Below, in pieces: positions 10,134 to 19,581 of a stretch of 59,518 bases of DNA. The DNA is from Melioribacteraceae bacterium. GTDB lineage: Bacteria > Bacteroidota > Ignavibacteria > Ignavibacteriales > Melioribacteraceae. A model generated the notes under the pieces. It was not told the DNA's origin and searched no databases. It saw nothing but the letters and a program-made list of their open reading frames with translations. A program made the translations under genes and the position numbers. Location: positions 1 to 59,518 of the forward strand of contig JALSTI010000127.1 in assembly GCA_026983795.1 (NCBI GenBank), read 5' to 3'. Position 1 is the stretch's first letter. The number at the start of each line of letters is the position of its first letter.

Positions 10134-11516
10134 TTATGCTTCCCTTAAAAATATTTTTAAAAATTCTTCCATTTTCATTCCCCGGGAACCTTTAAAAAGA
10201 ATTACCGAATTCACAAAATCATTCCTCTCCAAAAACTTTTTCAACGATTTTCTGGTTCTGAAATGCTTATGAAAAAACGATAATCCGTTCAGTTCATCGT
10301 CTAAATATTTCATAAACTTGCCGATGGTTAAAACCGAATTTATTTTGTTTTTCTTAATTAGTTTCGCTATATCTTTATGCAAGGAAACCGAATCTTTTCC
10401 TAATTCTAACATATCGCCAAGAATCACAATTTTATTTTTATAACTTTTAAAAAGACCAACCACTTCCAATGATTCTTTCATAGATTGCGGATTAGAATTA
10501 TACGTATCGTCAATAACTATTTTATCTTTAATATTTTTAATATTTAATCTTCCTTCAACCGATTTAATTTTTCGTGTGCCTTCAAGTATTTCTTTTTTGG
10601 ATAAACCGAGTTTTAATGCAACGGAAACCGCTGCAAGATAATTTTTAGCATTGGAAATACCTGGCATCGGTAATTCAACTTCAAAGCTTTTTTGTTGTGA
10701 GATTACTAGCAATCTCGTTTTAGCATCATGCGTAAATCCTAAAATTTTGCCTTTAATATCGGGATTGTTTTTAAATCCGAACGAAACCGTGTTTTCATAA
10801 TATTTTGCTTTTTTCTTTAATAGCGGATCATCCGTATTTATAAAAATTGTCCCGTTGTTTTTTAACGATTCGTTGAACAGAGCAATTTTCTCTTTTAAGA
10901 CGCCGTTTCTATCTTTCAAATACTCTAAGTGTGAATCGCCAATATTCGTGAGTAAAGCATAATCGGGCTGCGCTATTTTTGCAGTATATTCAATTTCACC
11001 AAAATGATTTGTGCCGTGTTCAAGAATCAATATTTCATGCTTTTCGTTTGTATTGAAAATGGTTAAAGGAACTCCGATTTGATTGTTATTATTAAGTACT
11101 GTTTTGTTAACCTTAAATCTACCGGAAAGCAGAGTATATAACATTTCCTTAGTTGTAGTTTTACCGTTGCTGCCGGAAATTGAAACAACTTTAGCATTTA
11201 ATTTATTTCTCCAAATATTTGCCAATTGTCCGTAAGCTTTCAACGTATTCTTAACGGTTATAATTGTTTTATCAACATCATCAAACTCATCAAGCCTTTT
11301 CATATTAATAACGACCGAACCGGCGCCTTTTTGTATTGCATCTTTTACAAAACTATGTCCGTCGAAATTTTTTCCTTTAATTGCAACGAAAGTACAATTC
11401 CGCTTAATTATTCTGGAATTAATCGACACATAAGAAGCCGATTTAAAAGCATCGGGATTATAAATAGTAGCCGAATTCAAATTAAACATATCTTCTAGCG
11501 TTATTTTAATTTTCAT
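10134..11516 (-). CDS. murF: UDP-N-acetylmuramoyl-tripeptide--D-alanyl-D-alanine ligase
   Basis: Mur ligase GSNGKTTTKEML, DDTYNSNPQSM motif; dcw context. Confidence 0.95.
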   Translation of the reverse strand: MKIKITLEDMFNLNSATIYNPDAFKSASYVSINSRIIKRNCTFVAIKGKNFDGHSFVKDAIQKGAGSVVINMKRLDEFDDVDKTIITVKNTLKAYGQLANIWRNKLNAKVVSISGSNGKTTTKEMLYTLLSGRFKVNKTVLNNNNQIGVPLTIFNTNEKHEILILEHGTNHFGEIEYTAKIAQPDYALLTNIGDSHLEYLKDRNGVLKEKIALFNESLKNNGTIFINTDDPLLKKKAKYYENTVSFGFKNNPDIKGKILGFTHDAKTRLLVISQQKSFEVELPMPGISNAKNYLAAVSVALKLGLSKKEILEGTRKIKSVEGRLNIKNIKDKIVIDDTYNSNPQSMKESLEVVGLFKSYKNKIVILGDMLELGKDSVSLHKDIAKLIKKNKINSVLTIGKFMKYLDDELNGLSFFHKHFRTRKSLKKFLERNDFVNSVILFKGSRGMKMEEFLKIFLREA

Positions 11517-12978
11517 ACAGATATTTCAGTGCTGTTTCCTTATCGGAAAAATGTTTTCTTTCACCTTTAATTTCCTGGTAATCTTCGTGACCTTTCCCGG
11601 CAATAAGAATAATGGAATTTGCAGGTGAATTTTTAATTGCATCTTTAATTGCTTCTTCACGGTTTTCTTTAACATTTATTTTACTGCTTGACATACCGGT
11701 TAATATATCGTTGATAATTTGCAAAGGGTCTTCGTCTCTGGGATTATCGGAAGTAACAATCACTTCATCGCTAAGCTGCTCGGCAATCTTTCCCATTTCA
11801 GGTCTCTTAAATTTATCCCTGTTACCGCCGCATCCGAAAACAGTAATTACGGGAAGTTTTTCTTTGTTAATATGATGAATCGCTTCAAGAGCTTCTTTCA
11901 AACTACCGGCTGTATGCGAATAATCTATAATTACTTTTTTTGTTTCATTTCCTAAAACTTCAAATCTTCCGGGAACCTGCGGCGTTGTATTGATGCCATT
12001 GATTATCAAATTGATATCAATCCCATTTAAAAACAAAGTTGCAAAAGCGGCAGTGGCGTTATAAGCATTAAACTTTCCTATTAATTTTGTGTTTAAACTA
12101 TATTTTGAATCTAAATAGTTTATATTAAATCTTGTTCCGTTAAAATCATATTCCAAATCGGAAATACTAAAATCGGCGCCGGAGCTTGTACCGTATGTTT
12201 TAATTTCCGCTTTAGTATCTACTATCAGATTTTTCCAATTTTTATCGTCGCTATTTAAGATAGCTGTCGCTTGAGGTTTCAGGTTATCGAAAAGTATTTT
12301 TTTTGCATCAAGATAATTTTCGAAGGTTCCGTGATAATCCATATGATCCGAAGTGATGTTGGTAAAAATCGCATAATCGAAATCCAAATAATCGACCCGG
12401 TTCAGCTTAAGGGAATGGGAAGAAACTTCCATTACGCAATGAGTGCATTTCTCTTCAACCATCTCATTCATAAGTTTATTAATAACATAAGCTTCGGGAG
12501 TAGTTAAACTTGATTTAATTTCTCTATTGCCGATTATGTATTTATTCGTTCCCAACAGACCTGATTTAACTCCAGCCGTTTTTAAAATGTTATGCAAATA
12601 GTAAGATGTAGTAGTTTTTCCTTTTGTGCCGGTAATTCCTATTAATTTTAATTTAGCGGAAGGATTGTTGTAAAAAACTTTGGAAATTTCCGCAATACTT
12701 TTTCTGGAATTTTTAACGACAATTTTTACGACATCATTTTTCACAAACAATTCATCAGGTAGATTAGAGTTTTCTTCAATTACAACTGCGGCAGCACCAT
12801 TAGCCACAGCATCGCTTACGTATAAATGACCGTCGGTTTTAAATCCTTTAACGGCAATAAACATACTACCTTTTTTTATTTCCTTTGAATTAATCGTCAA
12901 GCTTTTTATTTCCTTATTTTCCGCTTCGCCTGCAACTTGAACAATGTTTATTTTGTTTAACAATTCAATCAGTTTCAT
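11506..12978 (-). CDS. murE: UDP-N-acetylmuramoyl-tripeptide synthetase; DNPR motif suggests meso-diaminopimelate addition
   Basis: GTKGKTTTSYYL, VTSDNPRDEDP, GKGHEDYQ. Confidence 0.96.
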   Translation of the reverse strand: MKLIELLNKINIVQVAGEAENKEIKSLTINSKEIKKGSMFIAVKGFKTDGHLYVSDAVANGAAAVVIEENSNLPDELFVKNDVVKIVVKNSRKSIAEISKVFYNNPSAKLKLIGITGTKGKTTTSYYLHNILKTAGVKSGLLGTNKYIIGNREIKSSLTTPEAYVINKLMNEMVEEKCTHCVMEVSSHSLKLNRVDYLDFDYAIFTNITSDHMDYHGTFENYLDAKKILFDNLKPQATAILNSDDKNWKNLIVDTKAEIKTYGTSSGADFSISDLEYDFNGTRFNINYLDSKYSLNTKLIGKFNAYNATAAFATLFLNGIDINLIINGINTTPQVPGRFEVLGNETKKVIIDYSHTAGSLKEALEAIHHINKEKLPVITVFGCGGNRDKFKRPEMGKIAEQLSDEVIVTSDNPRDEDPLQIINDILTGMSSSKINVKENREEAIKDAIKNSPANSIILIAGKGHEDYQEIKGERKHFSDKETALKYLYEN

Positions 12979-15002
12979 TAATTACCTGGAAAAGATTTAA
13001 CTGAATTTTTCGAATTACAAATAATCTTACAAATCATTCCATTAGTTATTCTGGTCCCGGGTTTAATGCTTTGGTTGCGCACTTTCCCTTCCCCTTTAAT
13101 TTCAAACTCAATACCAAGATTAGTCAGAATTGAAATTGCTTCCCGCAACGATTTATTTTTCAGGCTTGGCATTGTAAAACGGTTGCTCATAGTTTTTGTT
13201 TTTGAACCCTCTTTGTATTTACCGAGATCGGAAGTTGTTAGCGCTCCGATTTTCTCATGTTTTTTATTACTTAAAATTTCTTCTGCTATTGAATTTTGAT
13301 TACGGATTATTTTATTTTTCTCATTAATTAAGTTATCGTCGTATTCTAAAATTTTCCTCATAGTTTCGCGAAAAATAGGGGCGGCAACTTGCCCTCCGTA
13401 ACGTCCGATTTCGGGAGAATCGACTAAAACAAAACATAAAAGTTTAGGATTTTTTACTGGCAGAAATCCGATAAACGACGAATTATAATATTTATTTGAA
13501 TACTTACCGTTAATTAATTTTTGTGACGTTCCGGTTTTGCCGCCGACATATACATCCGGCAATTGTGCTTTAACACCGGTACCGTTTTCAACAACGCCTA
13601 GCAGCATTTTTTTAATTTCGCCGGAAGTCTTGTCTCCTATTACTCTTCTTATAACTTCCTTCCCGCCTTTTTTTATAACATTACCTTGCCGGTCAATAAT
13701 TTTCTTAACGACAAAAGGTTTTAACAAATATCCGCCGTTTACTAAAGCGCTGTATGCCGTAACCATTTGCATTGGAGTAACAGAAACCTCGTAACCATGG
13801 GAAATAAATGCTTTTGAAATAGCAGAATAGGAATATGGTTTTTTTAGCAATCCTGCCGTTTCGCCGGGTAAATCCACTTCCGTAATATTACCGAAACCAA
13901 AATCTCTTAAGCCTTTATAGAAATCCCTTGAATTTATTCTTTCGCTTAGTTTAACAATACCCACGTTGCTTGAGTGTTCAAGTATTTCGGATACGGTTAA
14001 TTTTTTAAATTTATGAGTATCCCGTATCCAAGCTCCTTTCAACCTGAACTTTCCGTTTTCGGTATTAATAATTTCCGTAGGTCTAACAAGATGCTTTTCC
14101 AATAAAATTGCCATAACAATCGATTTCATAGTTGATCCGGGTTCATAAGTATCGGTTACAAATCTGTTTCTTCTAACGGACGACCCATATTTGTTATATT
14201 TGCCCGGATCATATTCGGGTATGCTTGTAAGCGCTAAAAGTTCGCCTGTATTGGGATTTATTATTATTCCAATACCCGATTTACCTTTGTATTTTTTTAT
14301 CCCTTTGCTTAATTCTTCCGTTAAAATTTTTTGATAAACTTTATTCAACGTAAGAATTACATCATTTCCGGGAACAGGATTTTCGGAATGATCGTAATCT
14401 ACCGTTACTTTTCTGCCGATAACATCATTTTCAATAAGAATGTAACCGTTTTTGCCGGTAAGGTATTTATTATATTCTTTTTCAATTCCGCCAATTCCAA
14501 CGGATTGTTTGTTTACGGCGCCCAGAACATGCCCGGCTAAAGATTTATACGGATACAATCTTGTAAAATCCTGGACTTTATAAAATCCATCGACGACAAA
14601 ATTTTTAAGTAAGTAAACTTTTTCTTGCGATATTTTTCTTTCCAAACAAATATTTCCTTTTCCTTTCGAAATTTTATTTTTGTAATAACTAGCCGGTTTC
14701 CCAAATATTTCGCTCAATTTTTTGCTTAATTTTATTTTTTTACGTTTATTTCTTTTAGTATTCAACATTCTGCAATCGGCAAACAAGGAATTGTCTTGTC
14801 TTGTATAAGCTAAAATTTCCCCGTTTCTGTCTTTAATTGTTCCGCGCTCGGCTTTAATAGTATAAATTTTATTTTGTTGTTTATCAGCTTGTGATTTATA
14901 TTTATTATGATCGGAAATTTGGATAAAAAACAAGCTTGCGCCAAGTACTATGTACGTTATGAAAATAAAAACCGTAAGAATTAATGCACGCGAATTAATC
15001 AT
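12978..15002 (-). CDS. ftsI: Penicillin-binding protein 3-like transpeptidase (FtsI/Pbp) with C-terminal PASTA domain
   Basis: STMK, SSN and KTGT catalytic motifs; PASTA-like tail (MPSLKNKSLREAISILTNLGIEFEIKGEGKVRNQSIKPG). Confidence 0.94.
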   Translation of the reverse strand: MINSRALILTVFIFITYIVLGASLFFIQISDHNKYKSQADKQQNKIYTIKAERGTIKDRNGEILAYTRQDNSLFADCRMLNTKRNKRKKIKLSKKLSEIFGKPASYYKNKISKGKGNICLERKISQEKVYLLKNFVVDGFYKVQDFTRLYPYKSLAGHVLGAVNKQSVGIGGIEKEYNKYLTGKNGYILIENDVIGRKVTVDYDHSENPVPGNDVILTLNKVYQKILTEELSKGIKKYKGKSGIGIIINPNTGELLALTSIPEYDPGKYNKYGSSVRRNRFVTDTYEPGSTMKSIVMAILLEKHLVRPTEIINTENGKFRLKGAWIRDTHKFKKLTVSEILEHSSNVGIVKLSERINSRDFYKGLRDFGFGNITEVDLPGETAGLLKKPYSYSAISKAFISHGYEVSVTPMQMVTAYSALVNGGYLLKPFVVKKIIDRQGNVIKKGGKEVIRRVIGDKTSGEIKKMLLGVVENGTGVKAQLPDVYVGGKTGTSQKLINGKYSNKYYNSSFIGFLPVKNPKLLCFVLVDSPEIGRYGGQVAAPIFRETMRKILEYDDNLINEKNKIIRNQNSIAEEILSNKKHEKIGALTTSDLGKYKEGSKTKTMSNRFTMPSLKNKSLREAISILTNLGIEFEIKGEGKVRNQSIKPGTRITNGMICKIICNSKNSVKSFPGN

Positions 15003-15321
15003 ATTTATGCTTAATTATATTTTCAATTACTCCAATTTTTGTTTTATCTATATGCAATACATTTTTTTCACCGGCTTTAACCAGTCCCAATCTCTTTTGC
15101 GCTTTAGAAATTATTACATCTTCGGAAGATAATTTTTGTATTTCCACCTTAGAGGATTCCAATTCGTCTTCCAAATTTTTCAGTAAAATTGTTTTATCGC
15201 TTTTCAGAGAATTTAATTTTTTAATTTGATCCAAACTATACACGTGTATAAACAATAGTGGAATTGCGGTAACTATTGCTATAAGCAGCTGTTTTAAAAA
15301 TATCTTATTCTTTTTCTTCAT
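14995..15321 (-). CDS. ftsL: FtsL-like bitopic division protein (TM + coiled coil)
   Basis: Size, N-terminal TM, coiled-coil, position between rsmH and ftsI. Confidence 0.75.
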   Translation of the reverse strand: MKKKNKIFLKQLLIAIVTAIPLLFIHVYSLDQIKKLNSLKSDKTILLKNLEDELESSKVEIQKLSSEDVIISKAQKRLGLVKAGEKNVLHIDKTKIGVIENIIKHKYD

Positions 15322-16238
15322 ATTTTTTCCGCCACTCTCATTTTAGCGCTTCTGGCACGCCTGTTTTCCTGAACTTCTTTTTCAGAAGGCGTTATTGGCT
15401 TACGCGTAATAATATTTAACCTTGCTTTTTTATCGCAAACGCAGACCGGTAATTCGGGCGGACAAACACAATCCAAACTTTCGTATTTGAAAAATTCTTT
15501 TACTATTCTGTCTTCCAATGAATGGTATGAAATAATAACAATTCTGCCGCCTTCTTTTAATAAACCTACAGCTTCTTCCAAAAATAATTTTAGCTTTTCA
15601 ATTTCTTGATTTACGTATATTCTGAACGCTTGAAAAACCTTGGAAATAGTTTTATATGAATTATGTTTGGGAATAACCGATTCAATTACATCGCGCAATT
15701 GAAAAGTTGTTATAATTTCAGAATTTGTTCTTTGTTCTACAATCTTTTTTGAAATAGCTTTTGCTTGGCGGACTTCACCCAAAAATTTCAGAATTTTATA
15801 TAATTCGGTTTGAGATAATTTATTTATCAGTTTGTAGGCTGGTATACCTGCGGATTTATCCATTCGCAGATCTAACGTAGTATCTTTTCGATATGTAAAA
15901 CCGGAGTTTTTTTCATCGAGTTGAACGGACGAAACTCCTAAGTCGGCAAATATTCCATCGTAACCGTTAATAAATTCTATCATAGATATTTTCTTAATAT
16001 CGGTAAAATCTGTATTAAATAATCTTACTCTGAAATCACCGCTAAATAATTCCTTGCAATGCAAAAAAGCAGTTTTGTCTTTGTCGGTGCCGACTAAAAT
16101 GGCATTGCTATTTAGATTTTTTAGTAATTCAGAAGCGTGTCCTCCATAACCAATTGTTGCGTCAAAATAAGTCCCGGACCTGTTAGTAACCAGATAATTA
16201 ATACTTTCAGTCAACATTACCGGAATATGTAAACTCAT
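15318..16238 (-). CDS. rsmH: 16S rRNA (cytosine1402-N4)-methyltransferase
   Basis: HIPVMLTESINYL, DATIGYGGHA, ISYHSLEDRIVKEFF. Confidence 0.97.
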   Translation of the reverse strand: MSLHIPVMLTESINYLVTNRSGTYFDATIGYGGHASELLKNLNSNAILVGTDKDKTAFLHCKELFSGDFRVRLFNTDFTDIKKISMIEFINGYDGIFADLGVSSVQLDEKNSGFTYRKDTTLDLRMDKSAGIPAYKLINKLSQTELYKILKFLGEVRQAKAISKKIVEQRTNSEIITTFQLRDVIESVIPKHNSYKTISKVFQAFRIYVNQEIEKLKLFLEEAVGLLKEGGRIVIISYHSLEDRIVKEFFKYESLDCVCPPELPVCVCDKKARLNIITRKPITPSEKEVQENRRARSAKMRVAEKI

Positions 16239-16684
16239 TCCTTTCGCATTTTCATTACTTCGCGTGCAATTTCTTCGTAAGGCATATGATTTTCTTTTAT
16301 ATATTCATCATAAGTTTCAGGATTCCAAATTTCTATTTTTTTCCCGGCTCCAAGAATAAAAACCTCTTTTTCTATACCGGCAAATTCAATCAAACTTTTA
16401 GGGATAGTTAATCTCGACTGTGAATCCAGTTTATCTTCGGCAGCTTCTTGAAGGAACATTCTTAAAAACATCGCTTCTTTGGGGTCGAATGTATTAAGCT
16501 GATTTAGTTTATGTGCGACCAATTCCTTCCATTGATCCATAGGATAAACATCAATACATTTTTCGGTTCCTCTGGTTAAAACGAAAGCGTCATTTGCCTC
16601 GGGATTGATAAATTTCCTTAATTTAGCAGGAATACTTACCCTACCTTTGGAATCGATTGAATATTTGAAACTACCTAAAAACAT
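16235..16684 (-). CDS. mraZ: Transcriptional regulator MraZ
   Basis: SpoVT/AbrB-like duplicated fold; FLGSFKYSIDSKGRVSIPAKLR and SRLTIPKSLIEFAG; start of dcw cluster. Confidence 0.97.
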   Translation of the reverse strand: MFLGSFKYSIDSKGRVSIPAKLRKFINPEANDAFVLTRGTEKCIDVYPMDQWKELVAHKLNQLNTFDPKEAMFLRMFLQEAAEDKLDSQSRLTIPKSLIEFAGIEKEVFILGAGKKIEIWNPETYDEYIKENHMPYEEIAREVMKMRKE

Positions 16685-16718
16685 AATTTGACATTATTTG
16701 GAATTATTCAACATTTTT

Positions 16719-16762
16719 CCCCACTGAGTTGCAAAATAACTGTTTTTTTTGGGGAAAGTCAA
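16719..16762 (-). promoter_or_regulatory. Candidate mraZ promoter with GGGGAAA-type MraZ-box-like half sites
   Basis: On the minus strand: TTGACT-TTCCCC...TTATTTTG...GTGGGGAAAA, 35-78 nt upstream of the mraZ ATG; opposed CCCC/GGGG half-sites. TTATTTTG is 7/8 to the Bacteroidota -7 element TAnnTTTG. Confidence 0.5.
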
Positions 16763-16831
16763 GTACTTTTAAAAAAATAATTAATAAGAGGCGAAAATGA
16801 ACGGATAGAATGAGTTTTTAAACTGAAGAAA

Positions 16832-17197
16832 CTATAAAATACTGTGCCTTTTCTCTACAACTTTAACAATATTTCTAAATTCCGAATGAAACGGAAGACA
16901 TATTCCCATTTTATATCCTACAACTCTAACCCTTAACTTTTTTCCGGGAATCAGCTTTCGTTGTAATTCTTCGGAGTCGTTTTTTCCAAACAAGCTATTA
17001 TCTTCATTTACAAAGGTTTCATTTTTGGTTAATATCAATCTTCTTGTGTTGCCGGATGAGTTAATTACTTTTACTCTGCCTGTTATTACAATATCCAAAT
17101 CTTTTTCCGTGAGAAACGATTCGAAATATAAAGAACCGACAAAGATAAGCAGAGCAATAATAAATAATCCGAAAATAAATTTAAATCCTGCGCCCAT
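16832..17197 (-). CDS. Small single-TM hypothetical protein
   Basis: N-terminal TM helix then hydrophilic domain; no recognised family. Confidence 0.6.
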   Translation of the reverse strand: MGAGFKFIFGLFIIALLIFVGSLYFESFLTEKDLDIVITGRVKVINSSGNTRRLILTKNETFVNEDNSLFGKNDSEELQRKLIPGKKLRVRVVGYKMGICLPFHSEFRNIVKVVEKRHSIL

Positions 17198-17414
17198 TTT
17201 TTCAATCCTGTCTGTTTAGAAATAATTTTATGTGCAAATATAAACAGATTGTAACAAATAACAATTTTCATCGAAAATTGTATTAATAATGCTGACGGTT
17301 TTTTTTAGCAAAATTCTGTTTATAAAAGAAAATTTTTAAAAACTCATACTTTTTGCTCTATATTAATTTTGTACTACTTGCTAATCTAAAGCAATAGCCA
17401 GGCAAATTGATTTA

Positions 17415-18029
17415 GTGAAAACCATTAAACTAAACTTAGATGAAATTGAGTTAAATTTATTCCCGAAATTATATGATGACTATTTAATTGCAGGAAAATT
17501 ATATCAAAAATTAAAAGATTCTGATTCCGCATTTTCTATTTTCTCCCAAGCCATTAAATCAAACCCCGATGAACCGGCAATATATTTTGAGAGAGGTAAA
17601 TTATATTTTAGCAAGAAATTATACCTTAAGGCACTGGAAGATTTTAATAAAGTTATTTCTTTGGAAAATTCCAATGGATATTTTTATTTTTGGAGGGGTT
17701 TTACGAATATGAAACTCGAGAGGTTTAAACAAGCAAAGGAAGATTATGATAAATCCATTCAATTCATTAACCCAACCGAAACACCTTTTGAAGTACTCAC
17801 GCTTTTTTATTTATTCAGAGGCATAGCAAATTATTTGCTGAATAACCTTATTGGAGCTATCATCGATTATGATTTGGTTATTAAATCGAACCCATCGTTG
17901 CCTGAAACTTATTTTTTAAGAGGATTTGCAAACTTTGAGCTAAACGAATACGAAAAAGCAATTTCCGATTGGAAAAAATCTATATTACTCGGTAAAGACA
18001 ACGCATTAGAATTTATCTTTAATATTTAA
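17415..18029 (+). CDS. TPR-repeat protein (GTG start)
   Basis: Repeated TPR-like units (AIKSNPDEPAIYFERGKLYFSKKLYLKALEDFNKVISLE...). Confidence 0.85.
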   Translation: MKTIKLNLDEIELNLFPKLYDDYLIAGKLYQKLKDSDSAFSIFSQAIKSNPDEPAIYFERGKLYFSKKLYLKALEDFNKVISLENSNGYFYFWRGFTNMKLERFKQAKEDYDKSIQFINPTETPFEVLTLFYLFRGIANYLLNNLIGAIIDYDLVIKSNPSLPETYFLRGFANFELNEYEKAISDWKKSILLGKDNALEFIFNI

Positions 18030-18077
18030 ATTAAAATCATTAATATGCAAATTACACTCGATATTCCCAATTAGCTG

Positions 18078-18150
18078 AGCCATCTAGCGGACTCGAACCG
18101 CTGACCTGCTCATTACGAGTGAGCTGCTCTACCAACTGAGCTAAGATGGC
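18078..18150 (-). tRNA. tRNA-Thr (anticodon CGT)
   Basis: Manual cloverleaf on reverse strand: GCCATCT-TA-GCTC-AGTTGGTA-GAGC-A-GCTCA-CTCGTAA-TGAGC-AGGTC-AGCGG-TTCGAGT-CCGCT-AGATGGC-T; 73 nt, perfect acceptor, anticodon and T stems. Confidence 0.97.
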
Positions 18151-18156
18151 TTGAAA

Positions 18157-18252
18157 TTATCTTAGTTTCTTTTTATGTCTGTTTTTTCTTAATCTTTTCT
18201 TTCTTTTGTGAGTTGCCATTTTATGGCGTTTACGTTTTCTACCGCAAGGCAT
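18157..18252 (-). CDS. 31-aa highly basic protein, AURKAIP1/COX24 (mS38/bS22-like) type
   Basis: Reverse-strand translation MPCGRKRKRHKMATHKRKKRLRKNRHKKKLR*, preceded by AGGAG; absent from the ORF track (too short). Confidence 0.85.
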   Translation of the reverse strand: MPCGRKRKRHKMATHKRKKRLRKNRHKKKLR

Positions 18253-18261
18253 ATAAATCTC

Positions 18262-19011
18262 CTAGTTATTTTTTTCTAATAATTCTTTAGCTTTTTCGGC
18301 TATTCTGGTATTTGGATCAATTTCAATAGCTTTCTTCCACCATTTTCTGGCTCCGGTTTTATTGCCGGAAACGAAATTAACTATCCCAATATTAAAATGC
18401 GCTATCTGATGTTTCGGATTAATCTTTATCGCTTTTTTCATAACGCTTATAGCTTTATCAAAATTTTGGAGCTCAAAATAACAAACACCCATATCAACTA
18501 AAACATCGGCATCATTAGGTTTTTTCTTTAGATAACGTAGATAATAAGTAATTGCTTTATCGTAAAACTTTGAATCGTTTAGTTTGTGTGCTAATGTAAG
18601 CAATACATTCAAGTCATTTGGATTTTTATTGTACTTATCTTCCAAATCCTTTATTTCTTTAAGTGCGTTTAAATCCGCTCCGCCGTGTTGTGCCGGTATA
18701 TTATTTTGCGGAATATTTTTCACCGCGTTTTTTAATTCGGGTGTATCTAATTGTCCCGACAGAACCAACATAATTCCCCCGCCAATAAGTAAAACGACTA
18801 AAATAACAATAACTTTACTCATCGGAAAAATTTTAGCGCCTTTAACATTTGCGGAAGAACGGCGAATTGTTGGGCGTGTTTTGTTTTTTGCGGTTACTTG
18901 TTGATCTTTTTTAATATTTCTTAACTTCGCACCGCAATGCGAACAAAATTTTGCGTCAGCAGGATTTTTCTCACCACATTCAGAACAAAAGACAAATTTA
19001 TTTTTATTCAT
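18262..19011 (-). CDS. Zinc-ribbon + TM + TPR protein
   Basis: N-terminal CSECGEKNPADAKFCSHCGAKL zinc ribbon, TM segment, TPR repeats. Confidence 0.85.
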   Translation of the reverse strand: MNKNKFVFCSECGEKNPADAKFCSHCGAKLRNIKKDQQVTAKNKTRPTIRRSSANVKGAKIFPMSKVIVILVVLLIGGGIMLVLSGQLDTPELKNAVKNIPQNNIPAQHGGADLNALKEIKDLEDKYNKNPNDLNVLLTLAHKLNDSKFYDKAITYYLRYLKKKPNDADVLVDMGVCYFELQNFDKAISVMKKAIKINPKHQIAHFNIGIVNFVSGNKTGARKWWKKAIEIDPNTRIAEKAKELLEKNN

Positions 19012-19051
19012 AAAGTTCTACTTTCTTAAGACTTAAACTAACTTTAATAAC

Positions 19052-19354
19052 CTACAACTCATTATTTTTTTCTTTCATTCCCCTATCAACGGCAGACTTA
19101 AAATCTTTAGAAAATTTAAACACGGGAACATAATGTTCGGGCACAAAAACTTTTTCTCCGGTTCTTGGGTTTCTGGCGTATCTGGCATTTTTTTTCTTTA
19201 CGCGGTAACTTCCAAATCCTCTAATTTCTATTCCTTTGCCATCTCGCAAAGCACTTATTACAGTATTTAAAAAACCTTCGATAATTGCTTCCGTCTCAAT
19301 TTTAGTTAAACCGGTCCCGGCAGCAATCTTTTCAACAATGTCAGCTTTCGTCAT
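19052..19354 (-). CDS. HU/IHF family DNA-binding protein
   Basis: MTKADIVEKIAAGTGLTKIE..., IEIRGFGSYRVKKKNARYARNPRTGEKV. Confidence 0.95.
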   Translation of the reverse strand: MTKADIVEKIAAGTGLTKIETEAIIEGFLNTVISALRDGKGIEIRGFGSYRVKKKNARYARNPRTGEKVFVPEHYVPVFKFSKDFKSAVDRGMKEKNNEL

Positions 19355-19581
19355 TATTGCTCCTAATTAATAAAAAAATTTTTAAAGCTGTAAAAGATAT
19401 GAAAAAATAACGTAAAATCAAACGGTAAGATCCACGTAACTTTAAGTTATACAAAAAGTTACACATACGTTTGGAATAGCCTTCCGGGTTTTTAAAAATT
19501 ATTGCTCAATCGGGATTGCCTGTAAGCATAAGTATCCGGAAATGTGAGGATGAATAAAAACGGAAAATTTCCTAACAAATT

